From assembly GCA_028699735.1 (NCBI GenBank), contig JAQVUB010000028.1:1-12488 (forward strand): a stretch of DNA of 12,488 nt, in the 5' to 3' direction. The first letter of the stretch is position 1, and every line of letters starts with the position of its first letter. Positions 6,254 through 12,011 of this stretch are shown here, piece by piece. This DNA comes from Lentisphaeria bacterium. GTDB lineage: Bacteria > Verrucomicrobiota > Lentisphaeria > Oligosphaerales > Oligosphaeraceae. A model generated the notes under the pieces. It worked only from the letters and a program-made list of their open reading frames with translations, had not been told where the DNA came from and ran no database searches. The translations under genes and the position numbers were made by a program.

Positions 6254-7762
6254 TCAGTCCTGATGATAGACTGGAGCCAGTGCGGCCTGGATGGCCTTGA
6301 AGCGTTGAAAAAGGGCTCGATACGCTATGGCATTTGCGGCAAGTGGCGTAAATGTTCGTTCGATCCGCAGGCATTTTCGGACGGCCTCCGCGCTGTTTTC
6401 AAAGAGTCCTATGCCGGTACCGGCGAGCAATGCGCTGCCATAGGAGGCATCCCCGGGAATGGGCACCTGCACCGGGACATTAAAGACATCGGCAATAATC
6501 TGACTCCAGAGCCGGCTGCGGGCACCGCCGCCAATCAGGAAAATCCGTTTGACCGGCAGGCCGAGTTCCTCAATACTGCCATAACAGTCCCGCAGTGAAA
6601 ATGCCACGCCTTCCAGCAGAGCCCGCAGAAAATCGCTTTTTGGGGAAGCGATGGAGATCCCGGTGAAACTGGCTCGCAGTTTTGCATCCCAGTATGGGGA
6701 TCGTTCTCCCTGCAGATAGGGATGAAACATAACGCCGTGGGCCCCAACGGGTGACTTTGCCGCCTCGCGATCCATGATCTCAAAGGCCTTCCCTCCCAGC
6801 TGTTCAGCTTCCTGCTTCTCGCGGTCGCAGAACAGATCCCGGAACCATCTCTGGCAGAGTGCGGCGGCATTGGTAGCTGAAACCGTGTACCACATTCCCG
6901 GGATGATATGAGAATAAGTCAGCGTAGTAGCGGAAGGATGCGCTTCTGCGGTCATGACATTGACATTGCCGGCGGTGGCCAGCTTGATAATGCAATCACC
7001 GGGCTCGATGGCACCTGCACCGTAATCCTCGACCGCGGAATCACTGCTGCCGCAAATCACCGGGGTTCCGGCACGAAGTCCGGTGAAAGCCGCAGCCTCG
7101 ACGGTGATTTCGCCGGCTTGATCGGTCGGATTCAGCAAGGGAGGCAATGCGGAGAAATCCAGCCCGGTCAAAGCGGCAAGCTCGCGCGACCACTCGCGCT
7201 TTTTCATATCATAAAACAGCGTTCCCTGTGCTTCAATATGGTCAGTGGCAGCAATCCCGCTCAGCAGAAAACGTACATAGTCCTTGACAAAAAGAATATG
7301 CTTTGTCGCTGCAATCACCCTTGGCTCATGATTCTTCAGCCAGAGCAGCTGCGGCAGCGTCCAGGTCGGAGCCGGCTTCTGAAAGGCTGTCTGATAAATC
7401 AACTCGCCATAGTTTTTCTGCAGGAATTCGCATTCCGGGACACTGCGCTGATCGGTCCACATAATCGTTTTACGCAGCGGTTTCCAGTCGCTGTCCAGCA
7501 AAACTGCATTATGAGTGGAGCCATCCAGGGCAATGGCCTGCACCAAGGCCAAATCCAGCCCCTGCCCCGAGAGCTTCCTCAGCGCCGTCTGCAACGCTCC
7601 ATACCAGTCCGCCGGATTTTGCTCCGACCAGCCCGGATGTGCGTATTCGGTCCCATATTCGACATTGGCTTCGCCAAGCAAAGCCCCATCGCCGGCAACC
7701 GCAGAGACTTTGCAGCCCCCAGTACCGAAATCAATTCCCAGCAGAAATCCGGAATTCATCAT
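6254..7762 (-). CDS. FGGY-family carbohydrate kinase, xylulokinase-like
   Basis: An ATP-dependent kinase of the FGGY family (PF00370 then PF02782), most like XylB, that phosphorylates a ketose or polyol. Seen, numbering from the first Met: LGIDFGTGGCK (8-18) as the N-terminal phosphate-binding loop, ALDGSTHNAVLLD (about 78-90) and WTDQRS (102-107) in the sugar-binding half, CGSSDSAVEDYGAG with the likely catalytic Asp241, GERSPYWD (352-359), and the ATP-site IGGGARSRLW (410-419). At 502 residues it is full length. The frame runs upstream to 7921 across a repeat and into iolB, but homology begins at the ATGATG at 7762/7759. No Shine-Dalgarno is visible before it, because the whole 44-bp gap after iolB is a repeat half copy. 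The true sugar is unknown; a second kinase beside the PfkB enzyme is unusual in an inositol-type cluster. Confidence 0.88.
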   Translation of the reverse strand: MMNSGFLLGIDFGTGGCKVSAVAGDGALLGEANVEYGTEYAHPGWSEQNPADWYGALQTALRKLSGQGLDLALVQAIALDGSTHNAVLLDSDWKPLRKTIMWTDQRSVPECEFLQKNYGELIYQTAFQKPAPTWTLPQLLWLKNHEPRVIAATKHILFVKDYVRFLLSGIAATDHIEAQGTLFYDMKKREWSRELAALTGLDFSALPPLLNPTDQAGEITVEAAAFTGLRAGTPVICGSSDSAVEDYGAGAIEPGDCIIKLATAGNVNVMTAEAHPSATTLTYSHIIPGMWYTVSATNAAALCQRWFRDLFCDREKQEAEQLGGKAFEIMDREAAKSPVGAHGVMFHPYLQGERSPYWDAKLRASFTGISIASPKSDFLRALLEGVAFSLRDCYGSIEELGLPVKRIFLIGGGARSRLWSQIIADVFNVPVQVPIPGDASYGSALLAGTGIGLFENSAEAVRKCLRIERTFTPLAANAIAYRALFQRFKAIQAALAPVYHQD

Positions 7763-7802
7763 GATTTTTCGTGTCTTTTCGTGTCTTTTCGTTGTAAAAA
7801 AA
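7763..7802 (-). repeat. Half copy of the A-tract repeat filling the iolB-kinase junction
   Basis: The minus strand reads TTACAACGAAAAGACACG then AAAAGACACGAAAAATC directly into the kinase ATG. Three ACGAAAA units recur at 10-bp spacing. Between the iolB stop (7807) and this copy there are only a few bases, so the repeat is essentially the whole intergenic spacer and takes the place where a ribosome binding site would be expected. Confidence 0.82.
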
Positions 7803-7806
7803 GTTT

Positions 7807-8613
7807 TCAGGATTTTTGCACGACCCAGCGGTGTTCTGGGTCCATGCTGGAAATCAGGCCGCGGTTGACCTTGCCGCACATCGTCCACAAGTAATACATG
7901 CTGTAACCGGGAGCACCGCACAGCGGGTGATATCCCTCGGCAATGGCGACCGTATCATTGTTCTTGACCGTATAAGTCACGTCAATGCGCCCGTCCGGCG
8001 TATAGACCTTCTGGATGCCAAAACCCTGCGGCGGATCAAAACGGTAAAAATACGTCTCCTCCATATTCACTTCCTGGGGCAGATCATCCACATCATGACG
8101 GTGCGGCGGATAACCGGACCAGTTGCCCGAGGGAATCATCCCCTCCCCAATGTAAAAATGCTCCGAATCAAATTTTTCGTCGATCATAATGGTTGCCTGG
8201 CGCGTGAAATTGTCGCGCCCGATGCTCAAAGAGCGGGTCATATCGGGAGTGATGACGGAAGGCCTGGCTGTATCACGGCTGGCCGGCGCCTCATTGACGG
8301 CGATATCCAACGCCGTCAAAGCGGTGATTTCGTAGTCGGTATGGCGTGGCAGATAGACTGTATGCGGTTTGCCGGAGAACACATTGCTTCGTCCCCCGAC
8401 TTCGGCAAAGGCAAAGCCAGCGCCCCGAATGCTGCATTTTCCGCCCAGCAGCACGAGAGCCACTTCAAACTCGCCGGTACTGCCCTTCCAGTGGCTGCCC
8501 TCAGCCAGCTGCAAAATCCCGAAATTGGTCAGTTCCATATGGTACTGCCCGATTTTCAATACCGGATTATAACCCTGCTCCGGCTGCAAATGAATCAGTA
8601 AGTTGTCCTGCAT
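7807..8613 (-). CDS. iolB: 5-deoxy-glucuronate isomerase (IolB)
   Basis: A metal-dependent bicupin of the KduI/IolB family (PF04962). IolB isomerises 5-deoxy-D-glucuronate to 2-deoxy-5-keto-D-gluconate in myo-inositol catabolism. The C-terminal cupin is diagnostic: GNWSGYPPHRHD (163-174) with metal-binding His171 and His173, EETYFYRFDPPQGFGIQKVY (185-204) with a ligand Glu, and EGYHPLCGAPGYSMYYLW (226-243) with His229. The N-terminal cupin (about 20-105) is the more variable half, as usual. Its 268 residues match IolB (about 270). AAGGA lies 9 nt before the ATG at 8613. The gene follows the PfkB kinase after 263 bp of repeat-containing spacer and is 44 bp from the FGGY kinase. The assignment to IolB rather than KduI is firm; the physiological substrate may differ because IolG, IolE and IolD are not present here. 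Confidence 0.93.
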   Translation of the reverse strand: MQDNLLIHLQPEQGYNPVLKIGQYHMELTNFGILQLAEGSHWKGSTGEFEVALVLLGGKCSIRGAGFAFAEVGGRSNVFSGKPHTVYLPRHTDYEITALTALDIAVNEAPASRDTARPSVITPDMTRSLSIGRDNFTRQATIMIDEKFDSEHFYIGEGMIPSGNWSGYPPHRHDVDDLPQEVNMEETYFYRFDPPQGFGIQKVYTPDGRIDVTYTVKNNDTVAIAEGYHPLCGAPGYSMYYLWTMCGKVNRGLISSMDPEHRWVVQKS

Positions 8614-8705
8614 GATTGAAGTTCCTTCTGCTTATTCGTGCTACTACTATCAATTTTTTTGAGGTTTCTTGTTTGATGTGATGATAGCGAACCGCGATGC
8701 CTTCT

Positions 8706-8722
8706 GCCGGCGAGACGCCGGC
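8706..8722. repeat. GAGAC-loop GC hairpin repeat
   Basis: GCCGGC-GAGAC-GCCGGC is a perfect 6-bp stem with a 5-nt loop. It has the same architecture as the GCAAGC-GGGAC-GCTTGC hairpins at 3474-3652: the stem sequence differs but remains paired, and the loop keeps the form G(A/G)GAC. It lies in the 263-bp spacer between the PfkB kinase and iolB. Apart from this and the half repeat at 8835-8875, I see only a possible palindrome TCGTACGA near 8780 in that spacer, and no convincing gene. Confidence 0.7.
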
Positions 8723-8834
8723 GCTCCATATTCCCTCCGACACAGCTTCGTAAAGATGGAATTGCCACACAAGGTTGATCGTACGAACATGAAAATTTTG
8801 CGGAGCGGTCTCATGCCCCAACGCAACAACCATA

Positions 8835-8875
8835 AAAAATTTTCGTATCTTTTCGTGTCTTTTCGTTGTTAAAAA
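8835..8875 (-). repeat. Half copy of the A-tract repeat after the PfkB kinase
   Basis: The plus strand reads AAAAAATTTTCGTATC then TTTTCGTGTC and TTTTCGTTGTTAAAAA, one arm of the palindromic family, in the same orientation as the half copies at 6171 and 7763. It begins one base beyond the kinase TGA stop codon at 8877. Confidence 0.8.
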
Positions 8876-8876
8876 C

Positions 8877-9779
8877 TCAATTTTGCCGGAGAAATGCTTC
8901 GACTTCGATACGCTTTGGAATACCAGCCCTGCCGCCGAGTTTGCGGCATTTCAAAGCCGATACAGCTGCCGCGAAGCGCTGACTTTCAGCGGGATCGCCG
9001 CTTTCAAGATAGCGCATGCCGAAAGCTGCATGAAAGACATCCCCGCAGCCAGTGGTATCCACGACCTCCACCTTGAAGGCCGGACAGCGGATCAATTTCC
9101 CCTGATCATACAGCATCGACCCGGCCTCTCCCATTGTGCAGCCGATCACCCGGGCCCCTGTCGCAGCCAGCTTGGGCAGCGCCTTCTCCAGATCAAACTC
9201 AGAACTGTACTGCCGGGCAAATGCCTCTGAGGCAATCAAAATGTCAACATGCTCAAGAAGCTCCGGCACCCCGTCACGAAGCGTCCCGGCATCGAGATTC
9301 ACCAAAATTCCACGCTTGCGCGCTTCTTTCGCCGCAGCCAGAGCCGCTTTGGGCTGATGACCGTCCAAATGCAAAATCCTCGCCTGCTCAAGCAAAGACA
9401 AGTCCACTTCATCCGGACTGAGTTCCGGCAGATTTCCCCTTGTCCAGGCCACGCTGCGTTTGCCGCTGGGCTGATCGATCCAGCAGTAGGCAATCGGCGA
9501 AGCACACCCGCGCCGGACACGCAATGCCTCCGTGCAGACTCCCTCCGCCTCGAATTCCCGCAGAATCGTCTGCCCGTCGGAATCATCCCCGATCGTACCG
9601 ATAAATGCCGCCGACATCCCCAGACGCACCGCCGCTACCGCAGCGGTCGCCGCAGGACCCCCGCCCTGAATCTGATGTTCGAGCATCTGAACCTTGGCAT
9701 CCAGAGGAATTTCCGGCAGCAGACAGAGATGATCATTGCTGCAAAATCCCAACGCTACAAAATCACAACCCTTCTTCAT
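8877..9779 (-). CDS. PfkB (ribokinase-family) sugar kinase, YihV-like, possibly filling the IolC role
   Basis: A PfkB/ribokinase-family kinase (PF00294) that transfers phosphate from ATP to a sugar or keto-acid hydroxyl. Visible: family signature 1 as QGGGPAATAAVAAVRLG (38-54), then FIGTIGDDSDG (59-69), and signature 2 DTTGCGDVFHAAF (241-253) with catalytic base Asp247 in the anion hole GCGD. The segments GGGPAATAAVAA and ALKCRKLGGRAGIP (276-288) resemble sulfofructose kinase YihV more than typical IolC, which is also longer (about 330 against 300 residues here). Adjacent iolB and the aldolase suggest 5-dehydro-2-deoxygluconokinase activity, which would make this a non-orthologous or sub-family replacement. 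The alternative is a sulfosugar- or ketose-phosphorylating enzyme. The start at 9779 has AAAAGG about 7 nt upstream. It lies 123 bp after the DeoR gene, across a palindromic element. Confidence 0.87.
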   Translation of the reverse strand: MKKGCDFVALGFCSNDHLCLLPEIPLDAKVQMLEHQIQGGGPAATAAVAAVRLGMSAAFIGTIGDDSDGQTILREFEAEGVCTEALRVRRGCASPIAYCWIDQPSGKRSVAWTRGNLPELSPDEVDLSLLEQARILHLDGHQPKAALAAAKEARKRGILVNLDAGTLRDGVPELLEHVDILIASEAFARQYSSEFDLEKALPKLAATGARVIGCTMGEAGSMLYDQGKLIRCPAFKVEVVDTTGCGDVFHAAFGMRYLESGDPAESQRFAAAVSALKCRKLGGRAGIPKRIEVEAFLRQN

Positions 9780-9839
9780 CCTTAGGCCTTTTTAACAATT
9801 TTTTTAATGCGTCAAACGGGCTGACTGTGGTGTTTTTTT

Positions 9840-9957
9840 ACAACGAAAAGACACAAAATGACACGAAAAAAAATTCATGGAATGGGCGACGCATGCTCGC
9901 AGTCAAAGCCGTTTTCCATGAATTTTTTCCGTGTCCTTTTGTGCTTTTCGTTGTTCA
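9840..9957. repeat. Long palindromic dispersed element, copy 3, overlapping the end of the DeoR gene
   Basis: The arms 9840-9882 and 9914-9955 are imperfect reverse complements. The left begins ACAACGAAAAGACAC and the right ends CTTTTCGTTGTTC. The loop contains GCGACGCATGCTCGCAG then TCAAAGCC, nearly the same as in the copy at 2432-2549. One arm and most of the loop (9903-9957) are read as the last codons and stop codon of the regulator gene, so the element has been recruited as coding sequence. It is also the spacer between the regulator and the PfkB kinase, and could attenuate or process the operon transcript there. Confidence 0.85.
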
Positions 9958-10754
9958 AAAAGAATTTCCCCGTTCCCCAGGTTCACTGACGTATTATCAT
10001 TTTTTGCCGACGGGCTTACACCCGGCACTTTTTTATCGGAAAGAATCGTACCGGCATCCTGCTGCCGGCAAATTTCAAACAAACCGGCTTTGTCGAATTT
10101 CGAGCTGTCAAGCAACAGAAAACGCTGCTCCGCCAGCGGCAGAACCCTGCGCAGAAAAAGCGCATGCTCCTCATGAAAGGTCGTCGCCTTGCCTTCCTGC
10201 AAGCCGACCGCTGAAAAAAAGATCTTGTCGATCTTCATGTGCTGCAGATTGTCAAGAGCACTTTTGCCAAGAAACGAATTCAAATGCGCCGTAAAATTGC
10301 CACCCGTAGAAATCAAGACATAATGCGGAGGAAATAAATAAAACTCCTGGATGATCAATACCGAATTGGTGATAATGGTCAAATTCGACAAATCCGCCTT
10401 CTGCAACGCACGGGCCAGATATAGGGACGTTGTCGAAGAATCAAGAAAGAGAATGTTGCCATCCGAAATCATCCCTAGTGCCAAGCGCGCAATCTTCTGC
10501 TTCCTCTCCGAATTCCGGTTAATGCGAGCCAGAAAATGCGACGTCGGGCTGGCCGGCTCAGACACCGATTCCTCAACTTCCCGCAAAACGACACCCCCGC
10601 GCACCCTCTGCAAAGCCCCACGCTCCGTCAACTCATCAATGCTCCGGTATATCGTCGCAGGAGATACCTGAAAATGAGCAATCAAATCCCCAACCGAACA
10701 ATGCTTCCGATCACGCAAATATGCTATCATCTGAAAAGATCGCAACGTCTTCAT
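9903..10754 (-). CDS. DeoR-family transcriptional regulator of the sugar cluster
   Basis: A DeoR-type repressor with an N-terminal winged helix-turn-helix (about 1-57: CSVGDLIAHFQVSPATIYRS, then IDELTERGALQRVRGGVV) and a DeoRC sugar-phosphate sensor domain. Sensor motifs are DSSTTSLYLARAL (105-117), LTIITNS (125-131), STGGNF (149-154) and LLLDSSKFDK (213-222). Numbering is from Met at 10754, chosen because GAGG lies 5 nt upstream and the HTH homology starts there; the frame extends to 10802 without support. Family members are about 250 residues. This one has 283, and residues from about 266 onward (EQRKAQKDTEKIHGKRL) are encoded by the palindromic repeat, an accidental tail. It is first in the cluster, so it is probably autoregulated and controls the downstream catabolic genes, with release by a phosphorylated intermediate, as is usual for the family. 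Confidence 0.88.
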   Translation of the reverse strand: MKTLRSFQMIAYLRDRKHCSVGDLIAHFQVSPATIYRSIDELTERGALQRVRGGVVLREVEESVSEPASPTSHFLARINRNSERKQKIARLALGMISDGNILFLDSSTTSLYLARALQKADLSNLTIITNSVLIIQEFYLFPPHYVLISTGGNFTAHLNSFLGKSALDNLQHMKIDKIFFSAVGLQEGKATTFHEEHALFLRRVLPLAEQRFLLLDSSKFDKAGLFEICRQQDAGTILSDKKVPGVSPSAKNDNTSVNLGNGEILFEQRKAQKDTEKIHGKRL

Positions 10755-10821
10755 CAGTACCTCAAGCAAAATCATCAATACACAAAAAAAAACAACGCGC
10801 ATCCGTAATCCTAAATAAAAA

Positions 10822-10827
10822 TGTATA
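10822..10827 (-). promoter_or_regulatory. Possible -10 hexamer of the DeoR-led operon
   Basis: The minus strand carries TATACA here, about 70 nt before the regulator's start codon and downstream of the inverted repeat. TTGATA and TTGTCT lie upstream with spacers of 14 and 19 nt, neither ideal, so the -35 element is uncertain. Confidence 0.3.
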
Positions 10828-10850
10828 AGCTAAAAACAAAATATCAAGAC

Positions 10851-10915
10851 AAAATTTGAGAAATAATCAAAAAAAATTAATAAATTTTATAATTTCTCAA
10901 ATTTTCTCAAATTTT
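10851..10915. promoter_or_regulatory. Candidate operator: 14-bp inverted repeat plus 10-bp tandem repeat
   Basis: AAAATTTGAGAAAT (10851-10864) and ATTTCTCAAATTTT (10892-10905) are perfect reverse complements 27 bp apart. The right arm is part of a tandem repeat, TTTCTCAAAT at 10893-10902 and again at 10903-10912. Spacing by exactly one helical turn is typical of multi-site repressor binding. It lies in the 180-bp AT-rich gap between uvsE and the DeoR gene, about 100-160 bp upstream of the regulator's start. An alternative is an AT-rich transcription end signal for uvsE, whose stop codon is 20 bp away. Confidence 0.5.
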
Positions 10916-10934
10916 CCAATCCGCCCTGAGATGT

Positions 10935-11858
10935 TCATTTTGCCGGTTTGGCTTGATGAGCCATTTTTTTTTGCAGTTTTGCGATAGCCAGTTCTTTGGC
11001 TTTGGCTTCGACATCGATGCAGAGTCGATCGAAATCGTGCCAGCAAGATGGGAAATCCTCCGGATCGATATAATCGGCATGGGAGCGAAGCGGAGTCCCG
11101 CTCCAGGAATTTTTGGGGGAGGAGAGGTGGAAATGTGGTGGGATTTTGCGTGATTTCCAAGTTTCTGCGGCGGCCTGACTGGCTTCCGGGATCGTCAGTT
11201 CATCGGGCAGGCAGCGATGGTGATGGACATCGTAGACGAGTGGAATCTGCAGGTGCCGGCATATCGGCAGAAGATCGCTGACTGTATAGGATACATCATC
11301 ATTTTCCAGCGTCAGGCGTTGCTGCAAACCCTCCGGCAGTCCGGCAAAGACCTTTTCAAAGCGTGCCATTGCTGCCGCTTTATCTCCGTAGCTGCCGCCC
11401 AGATGCAGATTGATTTCCTCTGCTCCGGACAATTCTGCCAGCACAAGCTGATATTCCAGTTCGGCCAGCGAAGACTTCAACACCGCCTCGTGCGGTGAAA
11501 CCAGCACCACAAACTGATCCGGATGCAAACTCAAGCGGATCGACAGCCTTTTCGCCACAGCCCGGCATTCGGCGAAATTCTGCAGGATTTCTTCTCCATC
11601 GGGCAGCTGATGCAAGGGATACCCGGCATCCGGATGGGTATACAGCGGAAAGAGTTCCGAACTGATCCGGAAGGCCTGGATATTCAGAGCCGGCAAACGC
11701 TGCAGTGTCTGCAATAATGTCTGCGAATTATCCCGGCAGATGCCGGACAGAATCGCCAGCTGCTCCAATCGCGATTTTTTTTGCAGAAACGAATATCGCG
11801 TCGTCCGGAATTTCAGGTCTTCGTTCAAAAACAGGCAGCAGAGTCCCCAGTCAATCAT
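10935..11858 (-). CDS. uvsE: UV DNA damage endonuclease (UvsE/UVDE)
   Basis: UVDE family (PF03851), a metal-dependent TIM-barrel endonuclease that nicks DNA 5' of cyclobutane dimers, 6-4 photoproducts and other lesions, starting an alternative excision repair route. Characteristic segments in order: FRISSELFPLYTHP (63-76), LSLHPDQFVVL (109-119), INLHLGGSYGDK (149-160), LTLENDD (182-188), YDVHHHRC (209-216), HFHLSSPK (242-249), HADYI (260-264) and IDVEAKAKE (281-289). His112, His152, Glu185, Asp210, His213, His244, His260 and Glu284 fit the metal-site pattern of the family. The length of 307 residues is normal and the protein looks complete. AAAGGA lies 6 nt before ATG 11858. It is probably transcribed separately from the sugar genes and has no evident functional link to them. 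Confidence 0.93.
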   Translation of the reverse strand: MIDWGLCCLFLNEDLKFRTTRYSFLQKKSRLEQLAILSGICRDNSQTLLQTLQRLPALNIQAFRISSELFPLYTHPDAGYPLHQLPDGEEILQNFAECRAVAKRLSIRLSLHPDQFVVLVSPHEAVLKSSLAELEYQLVLAELSGAEEINLHLGGSYGDKAAAMARFEKVFAGLPEGLQQRLTLENDDVSYTVSDLLPICRHLQIPLVYDVHHHRCLPDELTIPEASQAAAETWKSRKIPPHFHLSSPKNSWSGTPLRSHADYIDPEDFPSCWHDFDRLCIDVEAKAKELAIAKLQKKMAHQAKPAK

Positions 11859-11878
11859 CGTATTCCTTTAAAAAAGAA

Positions 11879-11912
11879 CCCCATATGCGGGAAAAAATAC
11901 TCCGATATGGGG
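11879..11912. repeat. Small inverted repeat upstream of uvsE
   Basis: CCCCATAT (11879-11886) pairs perfectly with ATATGGGG (11905-11912) across an 18-nt loop, and flanking AGAA and TTCT could extend it imperfectly. It lies about 20 bp upstream of the uvsE start, so it could be an operator, an mRNA leader hairpin, or chance. Confidence 0.35.
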
Positions 11913-11935
11913 CCTGGTTTGGTTCTGAAAGGTTT

Positions 11936-11993
11936 TTTAACCACGAAAAGCACGAAAAGACCCGAAAAAAATCCCGTGTATTCTGTGGTTAAA
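11936..11993. repeat. Variant A-tract repeat bounded by TTTAACCAC / GTGGTTAAA
   Basis: Left end TTTAACCAC (11936-11944) and right end GTGGTTAAA (11985-11993) are exact reverse complements. Between them run CGAAAAGCACGAAAAGAC and CCGAAAAAAATCCCGTG, the same ACGAAAAG motif at 9-10-bp spacing as in the other copies but with CCAC in place of CAAC at the ends. It occupies most of the 153-bp gap between the rhodanese gene and uvsE. Confidence 0.75.
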
Positions 11994-12011
11994 TTTTTTT
12001 TGGGACAGGGG

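Noticed and set aside
6908..7894. Long plus-strand frame opposite the FGGY kinase (and similar ones at 2423-3268, 4839-5546 and 7816-8601)
   Set aside because: Antisense shadows of well-recognised minus-strand genes, with no conserved motifs of their own.
8567..8833. An 88-codon minus-strand frame overlapping the start of iolB
   Set aside because: It reads through the GAGAC-loop hairpin repeat and runs into iolB in another frame. It resembles typical spurious translations of such repeats.
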